A DNA stretch of 64,000 bases from Apiotrichum sp. Y4204. Taxonomy: Eukaryota; Basidiomycota; Tremellomycetes; Trichosporonales; Trichosporonaceae. The stretch is from NCBI GenBank assembly GCA_025531455.1, contig JAMYHL010000009.1:620001-684000 (forward strand). The letters are read 5' to 3'. The position numbers were made by a program, and so were the translations under genes. The notes below the pieces were generated by a model, which was not told where the DNA came from, did no database searches, and worked only from the letters and a program-made list of their open reading frames with translations. Each line of letters opens with the position of its first letter. Position 1 is the first letter of the stretch. Below are positions 43,191 to 54,023 of this stretch, piece after piece.

Positions 43191-46100
43191 CTATCGCAGG
43201 TTGTCGCCTGCGGTGTCCGCGGTATAGCTCGGCGGTGCGTCCTGGTGGCCCTGAACGCTGAGGATGTTCTCCGCAGAAGGAGTCGTGTTAGGGAGCTGCG
43301 GGAGACGGCGCGGCTCGGCATCGATGGGCGAGTGTGCGGTGTGTCCAAACGACGAGTCGCTGGCCTTGCTCGGAGAGTTGTGCGCTGGCTCAAACTCGTC
43401 CAGGTTCATTGACCGACGACGGGCACCACGGCGGAACGCAGCAGCGGATATCGTCGGCCCACTCGACTTGGGCGCACCCCGGTTGAAGCCGTTCGAACTT
43501 GTCGGCGTGTGCATAGTCGGCGTAGCCGTGCGTGGCGGCGTCTGGGGTATCGTCACGACCACCGCGTCATCGATGCTGTTACGGCTCTGGAACGTCGCGT
43601 ATGAATCGCGCGGGTAGTTGGACGTAGCGTACGTCATGTAGCTGTCGCGCGGCTGCGAGTCGCGATCAAGGTCTGGCGACATGAAAGTGTTTCCACTGGC
43701 ACGCACGTCGCGCGGTACGTTGAAGGTGCTGCTACTCACGCGGCTGCTGTGATAGTTTCCAGGGTCCCGGTCAAGCTCGCCTGGCGCGGCAAACTCTTCC
43801 CTGGGATCACGCGGCGGCGACGCAGGAGGAATGTAGCCACTCATGGGACGTGGGCGCGAGTTGCGCTTGGGAACATTCAACGGCGCAATCGAGGGAATCG
43901 GGGGCAGATCGTCGGCATCATGAATGTCCTGAGTCGCCTGGGTTGGGGTTGCCTGGGTCGGGGTCGCCTGATCGGCGCGCGTCACCGAATCCGCAGACGC
44001 CCGAGGATAGGAACCGACAAACGCGGGAGAGGTGCGATCCTCCTCTGCAGTGTAGTATCCAGAGTTGGCCGAACCCGGGCGGTACGCAGCTGCCTTGGCA
44101 TCGTGAGGGTTAAGGAACGACTCGCTCAGCGGAGCGAAAGCATCCTGGCTCAATGTGAGAGAAGGCGAGCTGCTGGTGCCCGGAGGGCTGGAACGAGCCG
44201 GTCCGTCGTGCAGGGACATGCCGCCGACAGCTCCGGTAGCCTTGAGTGGCTGCCACCCGGCATCAGCAGGCGGCTCAGCGATCGAAGGCGGTTGCTGAGC
44301 AGGGGGGGAAGAAGGTGCAGGCGGGAAACCACCATGAACGCCACCAGTGGCAGCGGCATTGAATGCACCGGGAATACCGGCTGTGGGCGATGCAGGCACA
44401 CCAGCGTCAGACACACCGGTCGACACACCAGCCGGCACGTCGTGATAACCGCCGACGTCGTGGGCATCAGGGTAACCACTGCGGTCACCAGTCATCGAAG
44501 TGGGAGGGATCGAGTTGTGATCAGTGAGGTTCTCCTCACCCGCGCCGTACTCCACATCCATCGGTGGCGAGCGCCTGAGGGGCATGGGCCTCGGCGCATG
44601 AAGAACCGTCTCAGCGGCAGGCTGCTGGGCAGGCAACTGGGGATCAGACATGTGCGACTGCGCGGCGTCCATCTGGCGCTGTTGCTCGAACTCGTAGTGA
44701 GGAATGTTGAGGTCACTGTCATTCGGACCGTCCCAGACGATGTTGGCATTGGACGGCGGAATGATCTCCGCTGACACGGCCGAGAACTTGCGAGGGGCGG
44801 GCTGGGAATGCTGAGACGGCAGACCATACCCGAGCGGGGTTCCCTGACCATTCTCCATGCCGCCGTAAGCAAACTCATTAATCGGAGGGATCTGGGGCGC
44901 CTGAGAGACTTGCGAAACATGCGAGAGCGGAGGTGACTGAAGGCCACCAGGGAGATGCTCATACTGTTCGTGCTCGCTAACCGAGTGTTGGTTGAAAGTC
45001 GGGGCGGTACTGGTTGACGCCCTGGGAGCGGGCTTGGGCGCCGCTGAGCTTGCGTGGAACTGAACAGTAGCGAGCTGGAGAGATGAGCGGGATTTTACGG
45101 TAATCGTTACTCACGCATTTGACAGCCTCGTTGACAGTGTTTTCAGTGCGGTCGTAAGAGTGGTACGGGGCGCGACTGCAGCCCGGAGGGGTCTCCTCGA
45201 GAGGAATCTCCTCAAGGAGCAGCTTTCCTAGCTCGCCAACAATGCACATCTTCTCACCCAGCTCCTCCAGACCGCCGAATTTGAACGACATCGCCTCCTT
45301 GACCGCCCTGATTATTAGCAGCGAATGTGAATCAGCACTCACTGGCGCTTAAAATCGGCCATCTTGGTCTCCTCATTCACGATGTCGCCGTCAAGCTGGC
45401 GCATCTGGTCCCGGAGGCTCTGGAGAAGTTCCGTCTGCTGTGCGAGCTGCTTATTTTCCTGGCCCATCTTGGCGAGCTTGCGTTCCGCGCTCTCAGCCTT
45501 GGAACCGACATTTCGACGGTTACGGCGCATCTCATCGAGCTGCTCCTCACGTTCACGGACCCGCTTGAAGCACTGACGCATGGACGACTCGTGTTGGGCA
45601 AACGTGCGCAGCGCGACGCTTACTTGCGAGAGGAGAGTCGCCGAGTGGCTCAGAACATCCTGCAGATCCGGACCCTCAAGCTGGCCATAGGGCGGCAGCT
45701 TGGATGCCGCCGTTTGCATGTCGACTGCCAGCCGCTCGGCGGAGGTAAGCACGCTCTTCTCAGACGAGATGACACTGGGATGTCAGCAGAGGTCCTATGG
45801 CCCCGGTTGCCCACTCGCGTGGGGGCGCGAAGGATAGTGTCAAAATGGCGCCCTCGCGAAGATACAGCAACGCATGCCGCACTTGATGGGAGCGTGAGAC
45901 CGTGCGTGAGACCACACAGAAGCTCGGAAGACCGCGTCACACGCCGTGCCTCACTCGATTGTCTCGCGTTCGGACCACGCATCACTCACTCCTGAAGCTG
46001 CCTGAGGTCTTGGTTTCCCAGCGCAGGAAGTAATCTCGTGTGTGCGATGCTTTTGCCAATCTTGCGACCGAGTCCATCGAGTCCGTGGCCGCCGCCGCCA

Positions 46101-46297
46101 CCACCAGCACCACCACTATGGCTAGTAGCAGTGGGAGAGGCAAGCGTGTCGCCATCGCCACTCGAGTGAACGGATGCGGGGTTGTACGACCCGGATGTGA
46201 CCCGGTTCGGTGTTACGGTGCCACCTTGGTCGCTAGCGTTGCTCTTCCGGCCGAAGCCGGACAGGCTGAATTTGCCAGACGCATTTCGTAGCGCCAT
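43191..46297 (-). CDS. PIL1/LSP1-family (eisosome) BAR-domain protein with long C-terminal tail
   Basis: Pil1-family protein that binds and curves the plasma membrane at eisosomes. Exons lie about 46297-45986, 45770-45345, 45309-45117 and 45066-43191. The N-terminus (MALRNASGKFSLSGFGRKS) is basic and followed by a Gly-rich stretch, then HTRLLPALGNQDLRQLQE. The BAR core: SAERLAVDMQTAASKLPPYGQLEGPDLQDVLSHSATLLSQ, a coiled coil REREEQLDEMRRNRRNVGSKAESAERKL, and LEELGEKMCIVGELGKLLLEEIPLE. About 600 Pro/Ser/Tyr-rich residues follow, with the 4-fold TQATPTQAT repeat and many RDSY sites. Canonical Pil1 is about 340 residues, so this is a long divergent paralogue. Confidence 0.84.
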
Positions 46298-47250
46298 GAC
46301 GAGTAAGAGTTGATGCTATTACGAGAGTAAAGTCGTGTAGTGGATGCAGTGTTGGGTTAGGATGGATGCGGGTGGTAGATAGTGAAAGAGGAAATGACAA
46401 GATGACAATGTATGCCGACAGCCGATGTAAGATTTGTGGAGACGAAGAGGATTGGGATGGATGGAAAGCGATGTGTGGATGGATGGATGGATGGATGGAT
46501 GGATGTGTGGATCGTGTGGATGTTCTCATTTACATTTTCATGTACACGACGTCTTTTTCGCCATCCATCCATCGGCTCTCGTCTGATCATCTTTGTCTCA
46601 TCCCCGTCATCGCCCTGTCCTTCCCCCGCTTCCCCCCTTTCGCCTCCCATTGTGCTTGATATTGCTCTTGGTTCTTGGCACATGTTCCCGCACAGCTGTT
46701 GGCTCAAGTCAAAGTGCGCAGCCCCGCAGCTCTCACCAACGGCCGCCGGCTCACTGCACTGCCATCAGGTGCCCAGGTGGGTAGCTCATGGCTGTCTGGG
46801 CATCTCAGAATCCCTTGGCCTCATATAACCTCATTGCTGTGAGAAAAGCGGCGGCACAGGGTGGCGTTGCCTGGTGGGCCCAAAGTGCAACTCTAGGGCA
46901 GCAGAACAGAGACACCGTCCGGGTAAACTGATGCAGACGCTCATGCAGAAGCGGTGCGCCAGTGCCCTCAGGGACGAAGAGAAACAAAGAACATGAGCGG
47001 CAACAAGACTCCCACGGTGATGTCTAAAGAGGTCAAACCCCCCAAGACGTTTCCCTGCGAACCACGATTGAATCTGAGCCGAGTCGAGGCTAGCGGCTCG
47101 AGTCGTCTGGAATCCCACTTTTGACCATAACTTCTGACATGTATCCTCGTTGAGCAGTTCTTGCAACCCATGTCCAAAAAGTGCGCTTGAACGCCTCACA
47201 GCTCGCTCACACCTTCCTCCTCACCACTTGCCCTTACCTTACTATTTACG
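46298..47250. promoter_or_regulatory. Divergent interval between the PIL1-like gene and the unknown protein, with a GGAT repeat
   Basis: About 950 bases without a supportable gene. It contains the GGAT microsatellite and its inverted partner. The right part is the promoter side of the 439-residue gene. Open frames crossing the repeat are only repeat translations (WMDGWMDG, SIHPSIHP). Confidence 0.45.
46477..46504. repeat. (GGAT)7 microsatellite
   Basis: Seven perfect GGAT units. A (CCAT)3 tract at 46561-46572 is close to its reverse complement, so a hairpin stem with a loop of about 55-60 bases can form. Located upstream of the PIL1-like gene in its probable leader. Confidence 0.9.
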
Positions 47251-48570
47251 ATGGCAGAGGCGACGACCCCGAGCGCCGAGACACCATCGGCACCCAACGA
47301 GGGCATCGGCGTCGACGAGATTTCCAGCACACTCGGCGCGTTTGTGATGGTGTCACCACCCGGACCTGAGACGTCCTCAAGCAAACACAGCCATCTCGTT
47401 CTTACGCGCCGCAACGCCTGCCTGGCCCTTGTCACGCCACTTGACAATCTGGTCTATGGGCATGGCGATGACCAAAGCCCATGCACCCTAGAGGATCTGG
47501 CCGAGTATCCACCGTCAGTGATGGACATTGCGTACGGAAAGATACTGCCGGGGACGAATGCCGTCCGGAATGAAATCGGAAAGGTCGACATGCTCCGCAT
47601 GCGATGGGCTAGCCATCTCGACATGACCGTCGACCGTTCACACTTTTCCTGTCACGAGACGCGGGTTCGATACGATCTTTCTACTGTCGGGTTTTCCGCC
47701 CGGTGCTGTGTGATTGAAATCGACCTCGAGCCTGTTTTGGCGGCCTACTGGGCGAGGATGAAAGATGCGGCAGCCGTGCAGGATGCAGATGTGGCGAGGG
47801 CGAAAGCGAAGAGCGACGAGTCTGTGGTCAACGCACAAAATCGTGCAGCTGTGGCGGAAGAGCAGGGTAACAAGAGGAATGCGGCGAAATGGAGAAAGAA
47901 GGCCGAGGCTCGCGCAAAGCCCGACGCATGGAGACGCCTCCTGACCAGCACACAATACCACGACCCCAGTGTCCTCGTGCTCGCCACAGTCCCGTCAAAG
48001 ACTGAAGAGTTGGTTTTGCACTTCAAGCTCGGCAGCTTGAAGCCCATGAACCAAAATCGCCCTTGGTTTTCTCTTTTGTACGGCCACGACCCGGTGCACC
48101 CAACATTGGACCCACCGAGCATCACTGTGCTCATCACAGGCCTGACACCCACGGAGCTCGCTGGCCAATCGAAGACTCCAACACTCCGATGTTGCGGCGA
48201 TAAAGACGCCTCGGAGGCTGTCAGCCAGATGACCGACCCGTCCACAGGCGATAGTGGCCCCATCCCTGCGGACGCTTCGTCTCCGACGATTCAGGACATC
48301 TTTCGGCACTTCACAAACCTTCGTCGGTACACTGTCGTCGGGGCCGTGGACGCAAACCCCGCGTATCTCGGTGAATTGGGGGGGAAGTCACGCGCCGATA
48401 TCGAGACGGGACTGCGGTCGTGTTTTGGATCAGCGTATGCTTTTGATGGCGAGGTAGAGGGGCCAGATTACAATGGTGTGAGGTTGGCTTCCGCGCGCCT
48501 CGAGTTCCTCACTCGAGAAGAGTACATCACGCGTGTCGGTCAAGAGCGGTACACCTTGTACACGTCGTAG
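47251..48570 (+). CDS. Hypothetical protein of unknown family, 439 residues
   Basis: Single-exon ORF with clear coding character, but I do not recognise a domain. There is no signal peptide or membrane helix. A Ser/Pro/Thr-rich start is followed by a mixed alpha/beta-looking region (LGAFVMVSPPGP, HSHLVLTRRNACLALVTPLDNLVYGHGDD). The middle (about 165-220) is Ala/Lys/Glu-rich and helical (AAAVQDADVARAKAKSDES). The C-terminus has RRYTVVGAVDANPAYLGEL and the ending LEFLTREEYITRVGQERYTLYTS. The gene lacks introns in an intron-rich neighbourhood, which can mean a lineage-restricted or retroposed gene. The start is the first ATG. Confidence 0.75.
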   Translation: MAEATTPSAETPSAPNEGIGVDEISSTLGAFVMVSPPGPETSSSKHSHLVLTRRNACLALVTPLDNLVYGHGDDQSPCTLEDLAEYPPSVMDIAYGKILPGTNAVRNEIGKVDMLRMRWASHLDMTVDRSHFSCHETRVRYDLSTVGFSARCCVIEIDLEPVLAAYWARMKDAAAVQDADVARAKAKSDESVVNAQNRAAVAEEQGNKRNAAKWRKKAEARAKPDAWRRLLTSTQYHDPSVLVLATVPSKTEELVLHFKLGSLKPMNQNRPWFSLLYGHDPVHPTLDPPSITVLITGLTPTELAGQSKTPTLRCCGDKDASEAVSQMTDPSTGDSGPIPADASSPTIQDIFRHFTNLRRYTVVGAVDANPAYLGELGGKSRADIETGLRSCFGSAYAFDGEVEGPDYNGVRLASARLEFLTREEYITRVGQERYTLYTS

Positions 48571-49771
48571 TAGTAGGATAAGTCAGAGCAATGGTAGTAA
48601 CGATGCTTCACGAGACCCATCGCAATATGGAGTTCACTCCGCGCGACCTGTGTCCAAGGTTGCATACGTACAGTGATGCTCAGCGGAAGATGCCGCTATC
48701 AACTCCATCCCCAATGCCCCCGATGCTCACTCGACGCCAGCACGATGGGTTAGCAATAGATGCCCGCCGCCACCTGAGAATTCCATGATCAAACATCCAA
48801 CTTGCTGACGAAGCTGTCCCATGGTCTTCACCGTGGGGCCCATCATGCCCATGAACGCGGGGCGATGGGGGGGTGAAAGGGAAGCTTAACGTGTGGCGCC
48901 GTCGATATCCGTGCCCGCCGAGATATCGGCGCCAGCGCCACCGGTCGCCCCAGGCATTCCGGTCTCGGACGGTATTCTCGGGCGGAGGTGTCGAGTCCGA
49001 TCGCGATCTGCAACGCTAGTTGTGGCGTGCTCCTGAGCCCCGCGATGGGACCCGCGAGGGGAACCCGTTGCCCCACTGTCCCAGATAGTGCTTGGATCGG
49101 GGTATGAGGTGCCAAACGTTGTAGCTCCGCGGCTTCCCACACGTTGACGTCAGCGTCTATTCCCGGCTACGGTCCGAGACCAGTGGTTGTGTGCCGTGTG
49201 GACTGTGGTATGCGTGAGATGCCGTTCGGCCGGGGACATGTGCGGTCGCGGCAGCACGCGATCAAGCCGCGTTGTGCCGGCCGGTTGCGGCACTGGCAGG
49301 ACATGTGAGAGTGGGTCTGGCATGCTGACATTGGATTGGATCACCCGTGGCGGCAGCACGAGCTAGCACGACCTGTGGACAGGGTTTATGCCGGCGTTCT
49401 TGCCGGCCCAGAGCGGCATAACACGGCAGCACGACCACCGAGATTTTTCCACAGTGGTGCGGCTCTTTGCTGCGGATGCTGGAAACCAGGGAAAATCAAC
49501 ACCTAGGCTAAACGACCCTGGTCCCGCAGTGAAGCACATCTCTTGTTCAGTGAGGGATCCTGCAGATACCGCGCGGACACCGCCCATTGCCGTGGTCGTG
49601 CCTAGACCGACTTTTGTTGGAACGCGATTTCGAACGATCAAGGTTGACGCGTTCGTGTTGTCCAGGGATGAGAAAAAAGTTGGGGAGACAGCTGTTCAAT
49701 GGCGAGCGCGCGATGATATATAGTGGAGACTCGGCGGATGAGAGGGCTCCCCATCCCCTCCATTCTTCGCC
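48571..49771. other. Intergenic interval, no gene seen
   Basis: About 1.2 kb between the unknown gene and the permease. Several open frames of 60-110 codons exist on both strands but none has a signature or consistent codon bias. The right end carries the permease promoter; ATGATATATAG (about 49711-49721) has a TATA-like core about 55 bases before the permease ATG. Confidence 0.45.
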
Positions 49772-51447
49772 ATGAACCACACCGACGCCGAGAAGCAGTC
49801 CTTCGATCAGATCGAGCGGGCCAGCATCAAGCAGCCTGTGGACGACATCCTCGATGTCGACCGCCACCTCGAGGTCGAGGTCCCGCCCCAGCTCAAGGGG
49901 CTGAGCGAGGGGGACCTCGATGCCGTGCACCGCTCTGCGACGCGCAAGATCGACATCATGCTCCTCCCCATCCTTATCGTCCTCTATGTGTTGAACTTCC
50001 TCGGTGAGTGAAGAGAACAAGAGTGAAAAGAGCCCAGCTGACCCGGGCAGACAGGCAAAACATTTCTTCTGCCAAGATCGGCGGCATGACCAAGGACCTC
50101 CACCTCACCGACACGCAATTCTCTACCTGTGTTGCTATTCTCTTTGCCGGCTATAGTGAGTTCTGAAGAGGGGAAGGCGAAGGGCAGCCAGAATGGCAGT
50201 GCCACCAGCAAAGCACAGGACACCGCTGATCCCAGTCTCCCTTCAGATCCCCTCGAACATTATCGCGTCCCGTGTCTCCAAGCCCGGAGTGTACATCTGC
50301 GCCTGGACAGCAGCATGGGGTGCCGTGTCCGCCTGCACCGGTGCCGTCCAGTCATACGAGGGTCTTGTGGTCTGCCGTTTGATTCTGGGCTTTACCGAGG
50401 CCGCCTTCTTCCCCGGCGCGCTTTTCCTCCTCAGCCTGTTCTACACCAAGAAGCAGCTTGCGCTTCGCACCGCCATCCTCTACTCTGGCTCGCAGCTCGG
50501 TAACGCGTTCGGCGGCCTCTTCGCCCTCGCCATCCTCCAGGCGGACGGCGTCCACGGCATTCAGGGCTGGCGCTGGCTGTTTATCATTGAGGGCGCCATG
50601 ACTGTCGGCTTCGCTACCCTGTTCGCCATTATCATTCCCAATCGCCCGACCAGCTGCCGGTGGCTCTCAATCGAAGAGCGGGCGTCGGTCCTCTACAACC
50701 TCGAGCGCGACCGCGGAACCAAGGACGCTACCTCCGAGATCTCCACCTGGCAGGCTTTCAAGCTTGTTGTTATTGACGTGAGTAGGAGAAAATTGATTAG
50801 GGTCAAGTCTGACATTGCAGCCCAAGGTGTGGCTTCTCTGCGCTACTCTTACGTCCGCTTGGGTCGCTGCCAGCGTCACAAACTTCTTCCCCGTGGTCGT
50901 TGCTGGTCTTGGAATGAACCGTACCACCTCTCTCGCGATCACCGCTCCGCCGTACATTTTCGCCATTTTCGTCATCACCCTCGTCGGATGGCACAGTGAC
51001 AAGCTCAACTCGCGCGCCTACCACGTCGCGATCCCCCTGCTCTTCAACGTCGTTGCCAACATCATTGCGCTCACCACGACGAAGATTGCTCCCCGCTACG
51101 TGGCGATGATGATGATGCCAGCAAGCTGCTACTCGGCGGGAATTGTCATTCTCTCATGGGTCAGCAGCTCCGTCGTCGGCCCCGACATCAAGCGCGCTAT
51201 CGCTCTTGCCCTCATCAACGCTATCTCCAACACGCCGAATATCTGGACTAGTTACCTCTATCACGCGCCCCGCTTTATCCTGGCGTTCTCCGTCAATTTG
51301 GGAGCAGCAGCGCTCGTTGTCGTCCTGGCCTTGGTCACGAGAATGTACCTGCGCCGTCTGAACCGCAAACTCGAAAACGACGAGGACCTTGGCGTCACCG
51401 GCCCGACACAGGTACAGCGCGATGCTGGTTTCCGCTTCACGATTTAA
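49772..51447 (+). CDS. MFS permease of the allantoate/nicotinate (ACS, Dal5/Tna1) group
   Basis: Plasma-membrane anion:cation symporter. The N-terminus is hydrophilic and acidic, then IDIMLLPILIVLYVLNFLDRQNISSAK, in which DRQNIS is the family signature (restored across an intron at 50005-50050). A second intron (about 50156-50240) joins FAGY to ISLQIPSNIIASR, and a third (about 50779-50820) joins LVVID to PKVWLL. Further signatures: RLILGFTEAAFFPGALFLLSLFYTKKQLALR, QGWRWLFIIEGAMT and SLAITAPPYIFAI. Roughly 12 helices. Substrates in this family include nicotinic acid, allantoate, biotin and dipeptides; which one cannot be told from sequence. The second intron acceptor is chosen because it restores the conserved GYI-x-x-QIPSN. 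Confidence 0.87.
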
Positions 51448-52149
51448 AGAAGACGAGAGGTGAAGACAGTTTTGTAGAAAACGCTTGTCGAAGACGGGCG
51501 CTCATCAATCAGGGTAGAGAAAACCTCTCGGTTCATTTCTCATTTGCATGCATGTTTTGTACAAGTTAAAACCGGGCAAAAGCCTCGGCACACTCTCATC
51601 TACACATTAGTATCTTCTGTGAATAGTTTGGAGAGGATCTGAAAGGTTGATGTTCCTTCAAGGCGCTGTGGTAGCCTCGAGACATCGAGTTCGAGTGCCA
51701 CATTGGTGTGTGCCACATCATGGATACCGTAATCACCAGCGGTCCAAACGTTTGGAGGTCCAGATGTTTGTAGTGTTCTGTTTCCACTTCACCGTATTTC
51801 TTAATCTATGACTTCATGTGAATGTAGTTGCTGTCCTCAAATGCTCTTGAGCGGACTAGAGAAGGGAGGGCATAGATCGCCAGTCCAGGGAGAGCAATGA
51901 ACAAGACCCTGTGAGACTGAAGGATCGTCGTTCACTCAACTGCGCTGTCGTTGTCCTTCGTCGATCGTCGATTACCCATGACTATCTCCCCATACAGTAC
52001 ACGGGAGCTTACTCTTTATAAATGCTGCTGATTGTCTAACTGTCTGATGCCGTCTGAACGTCTGAGCATTCTTGATAACTCACTACCGCCGACCTTCATT
52101 CATTCAAATCTTGTTATCAGGCCAACACATTATCGCTACATCTCTCGAC
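51448..52149. other. Intergenic interval, no gene seen
   Basis: About 700 bases of lower GC content. No ORF with family features. It holds the permease 3' end and the promoter of the repetitive protein gene; CTCTTTATAAATG at about 52013-52025 contains a TATA-like TTTATAAA about 130 bases before the chosen ATG. Confidence 0.45.
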
Positions 52150-53315
52150 ATGCCCACGATGACACACTCCGTCACTCCGGCTGAATCACGCTCGAGTCAC
52201 TCCAAGCAGCGTTCAGAGCCCAAGCCCCAGAGTGACTCGCCTTCTAACCCCCACAACAGTGTCTCCCATCACAGTCCTCGCAGTAGTGTGCCCTGTTATA
52301 GTCCTCAGCTGAGCGTCCCCAATAATAAGTTTCCCAGCAATGCTTCCAGTCACAGTCCTCCCTTAGTTGCTTCTCATCGCAGTTCTCAGAGCAGCTCTTC
52401 TCATCACAGCCCTCACAGTCGTGCCTTTGTTCAGAAACCTCACACTAGCGCCTCACATCGTAGCCCTCAGCTGAGCGTTCCCCACGACAGTCCTCACAAC
52501 AGTGTCTTATGTTACAGTCCTCGCATAGACGCTTCCCGTCATAGTCCTCAGAGCAGCTCTTCTCGCCACAGTCCCCATAGCAGAGGCTCCTCTCACAGGA
52601 TTCACAAAATCGTTTCCAGCCACAGTCCTCGCAGAAGCGTCTCTCAGAGCAGTGTCTCCCATCACAGCCCTCACGGTACCGGCAGCCTGCATGAGGACCC
52701 GATCCACCGCCACTTTCGGGCTCATCACGTCTCACAGAAGTCCCAGTTGTTCCAATCGGCTCCAATCAACTCCGACCGGCTTGGCGAATACCACGACTAC
52801 CACGACTACCGTGATCACCGGCACCACCAAGACCACCGGGAGCACCGTGACTACCGTGACTACCGTGACTACCGCGACCACCGCGACCACCGCGACCACC
52901 GTGACTACCGCGACCACCGCAACCATGGCAAATACCGCGACTACCAGGACATCGAGGCCTATCGCAGGCGGCAATACCATCCAGACTATCCTCCCATCCG
53001 TGACGTCTATCGTCATCCCTCTGGCGCCTACTACCCTCCGCCTGCTCACTACGACTCGGATTCACAAGCTCATTATACATACCCTCCTCAATACGGTCAT
53101 CACCCTTACCACCCACAAGCCCAGCCTCAGCATCCCGGAGCGCATTCAATTCCGCCCCTCGAGGGCGTGGTCACGATCAAGCCGGGCCTAAGATATCGCG
53201 GAACCGGTGGGTGAGTAGGACAATCTTGAAAAGCCAGGAGCCGCAAATCAAGCTGACATTCAGCCCATGGAAGCCCATTGTCCCTGGTGCGCCATTTGCT
53301 ACAATTCTGTTGTGA
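52150..53315 (+). CDS. Low-complexity His/Ser/Tyr/Asp-rich repeat protein
   Basis: About 370 residues; no catalytic family seen. After MPTMTHSVTP, the first two-thirds hold many irregular [SH]xSP repeats (SHHSPHS, SHSPRRS, CYSPQLS). The next part is a charged repeat of RDY/RDH units (HRDYRDYRDYRDHRDHRDH, about 52840-52930). A Tyr/His/Pro-rich segment (YYPPPAHYDS) ends in LEGVVTIKPGLRYRGTGG. A likely intron (53211-53263) adds PWKPIVPGAPFATILL. The same DNA is also open on the minus strand because the repeat is Gly/Arg-like in reverse; plus is preferred for the ATG, TATA-like box and ordered C-terminus. Probably disordered, possibly secreted-surface or nuclear; function unknown. Confidence 0.6.
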
Positions 53316-54023
53316 CAGTACAGCTCACTCCAGACACGCGCATCCTCTCCGGACCCCTTCCATCCCAGAACATCACCGTTGGGACGTACCTTTGGACCAG
53401 GGGAGTTGGATACCAGGGGTGGTATTTGTAATTGATACGGCCCTACAGTAGAGGCAGCGGCGGGAGACTCAAGGTCGTGCACTGGTCCTGGTGGACTGCA
53501 GATCAGTTGTTGTGTAAGAAGCATGGTCATGTGTGCCAGTCGATCAGAAGTTGTCCGTCTTTAACCATAGAGCTTCTTGTTGTGAGGTTCTGTTAGATAG
53601 CGAGGAGTACTTGGTTTCGCACGTCGAGGCCGTCTTGGGATCATTGGGCAAAGGACAAACACCAGAAGACAGATTACAGCTTTGCAGAGGGAGTGTCTGG
53701 TCTGTCTGGAATTGTGATGCTCACGAGTCTCTTCCAGTAGTCCGGGAGAAATCTATGACGTCATATAACGCTACTTGAGCATGAATTATGCATGGATTAC
53801 GCGTGTCCTTCCCAGCACGACCAGTCGACCAGCGTGTACGACCGCGACTTGGGATTTTAGGGAATCTGGGCCTGCCAGACGATGATGACATTGTCGCGCT
53901 CGCACCACCAGCGATCCTCTGGTCGCCGCCCAAAACATCGAGCTCACCATCACACATATCGTCAACAATCTCTTTGACTCTCTTATTGGTTGTTCCTTGT
54001 TTCCTTTGTTTTACTCTTCAGTC
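53316..54023. other. Intergenic interval upstream of RIM20
   Basis: About 700 bases without a supportable gene. Open frames of 60-82 codons on both strands have no family features. The right end is T-rich, as expected just before the RIM20 start. Confidence 0.45.

Noticed and set aside
43749..44774. 341-codon plus-strand Arg/Gly-rich ORF
   Set aside because: Antisense of the low-complexity PIL1-like tail; composition mirrors Pro/Ser codons in reverse.
46357..46707. ORFs crossing the GGAT repeat (WMDG and SIHP repeats)
   Set aside because: Microsatellite translations with no start context or homology.
49984..50223. Minus-strand ORF in the permease introns
   Set aside because: Overlaps the MFS permease exons; DRQNIS and other family motifs are on the plus strand.
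52445..52765. Minus-strand Cys/Glu-rich frame (repeat CxDC) in the repetitive gene
   Set aside because: Regular Cys arise from reverse reading of a CACAGTCCTC-type repeat; kept only as a note that the strand should be tested.
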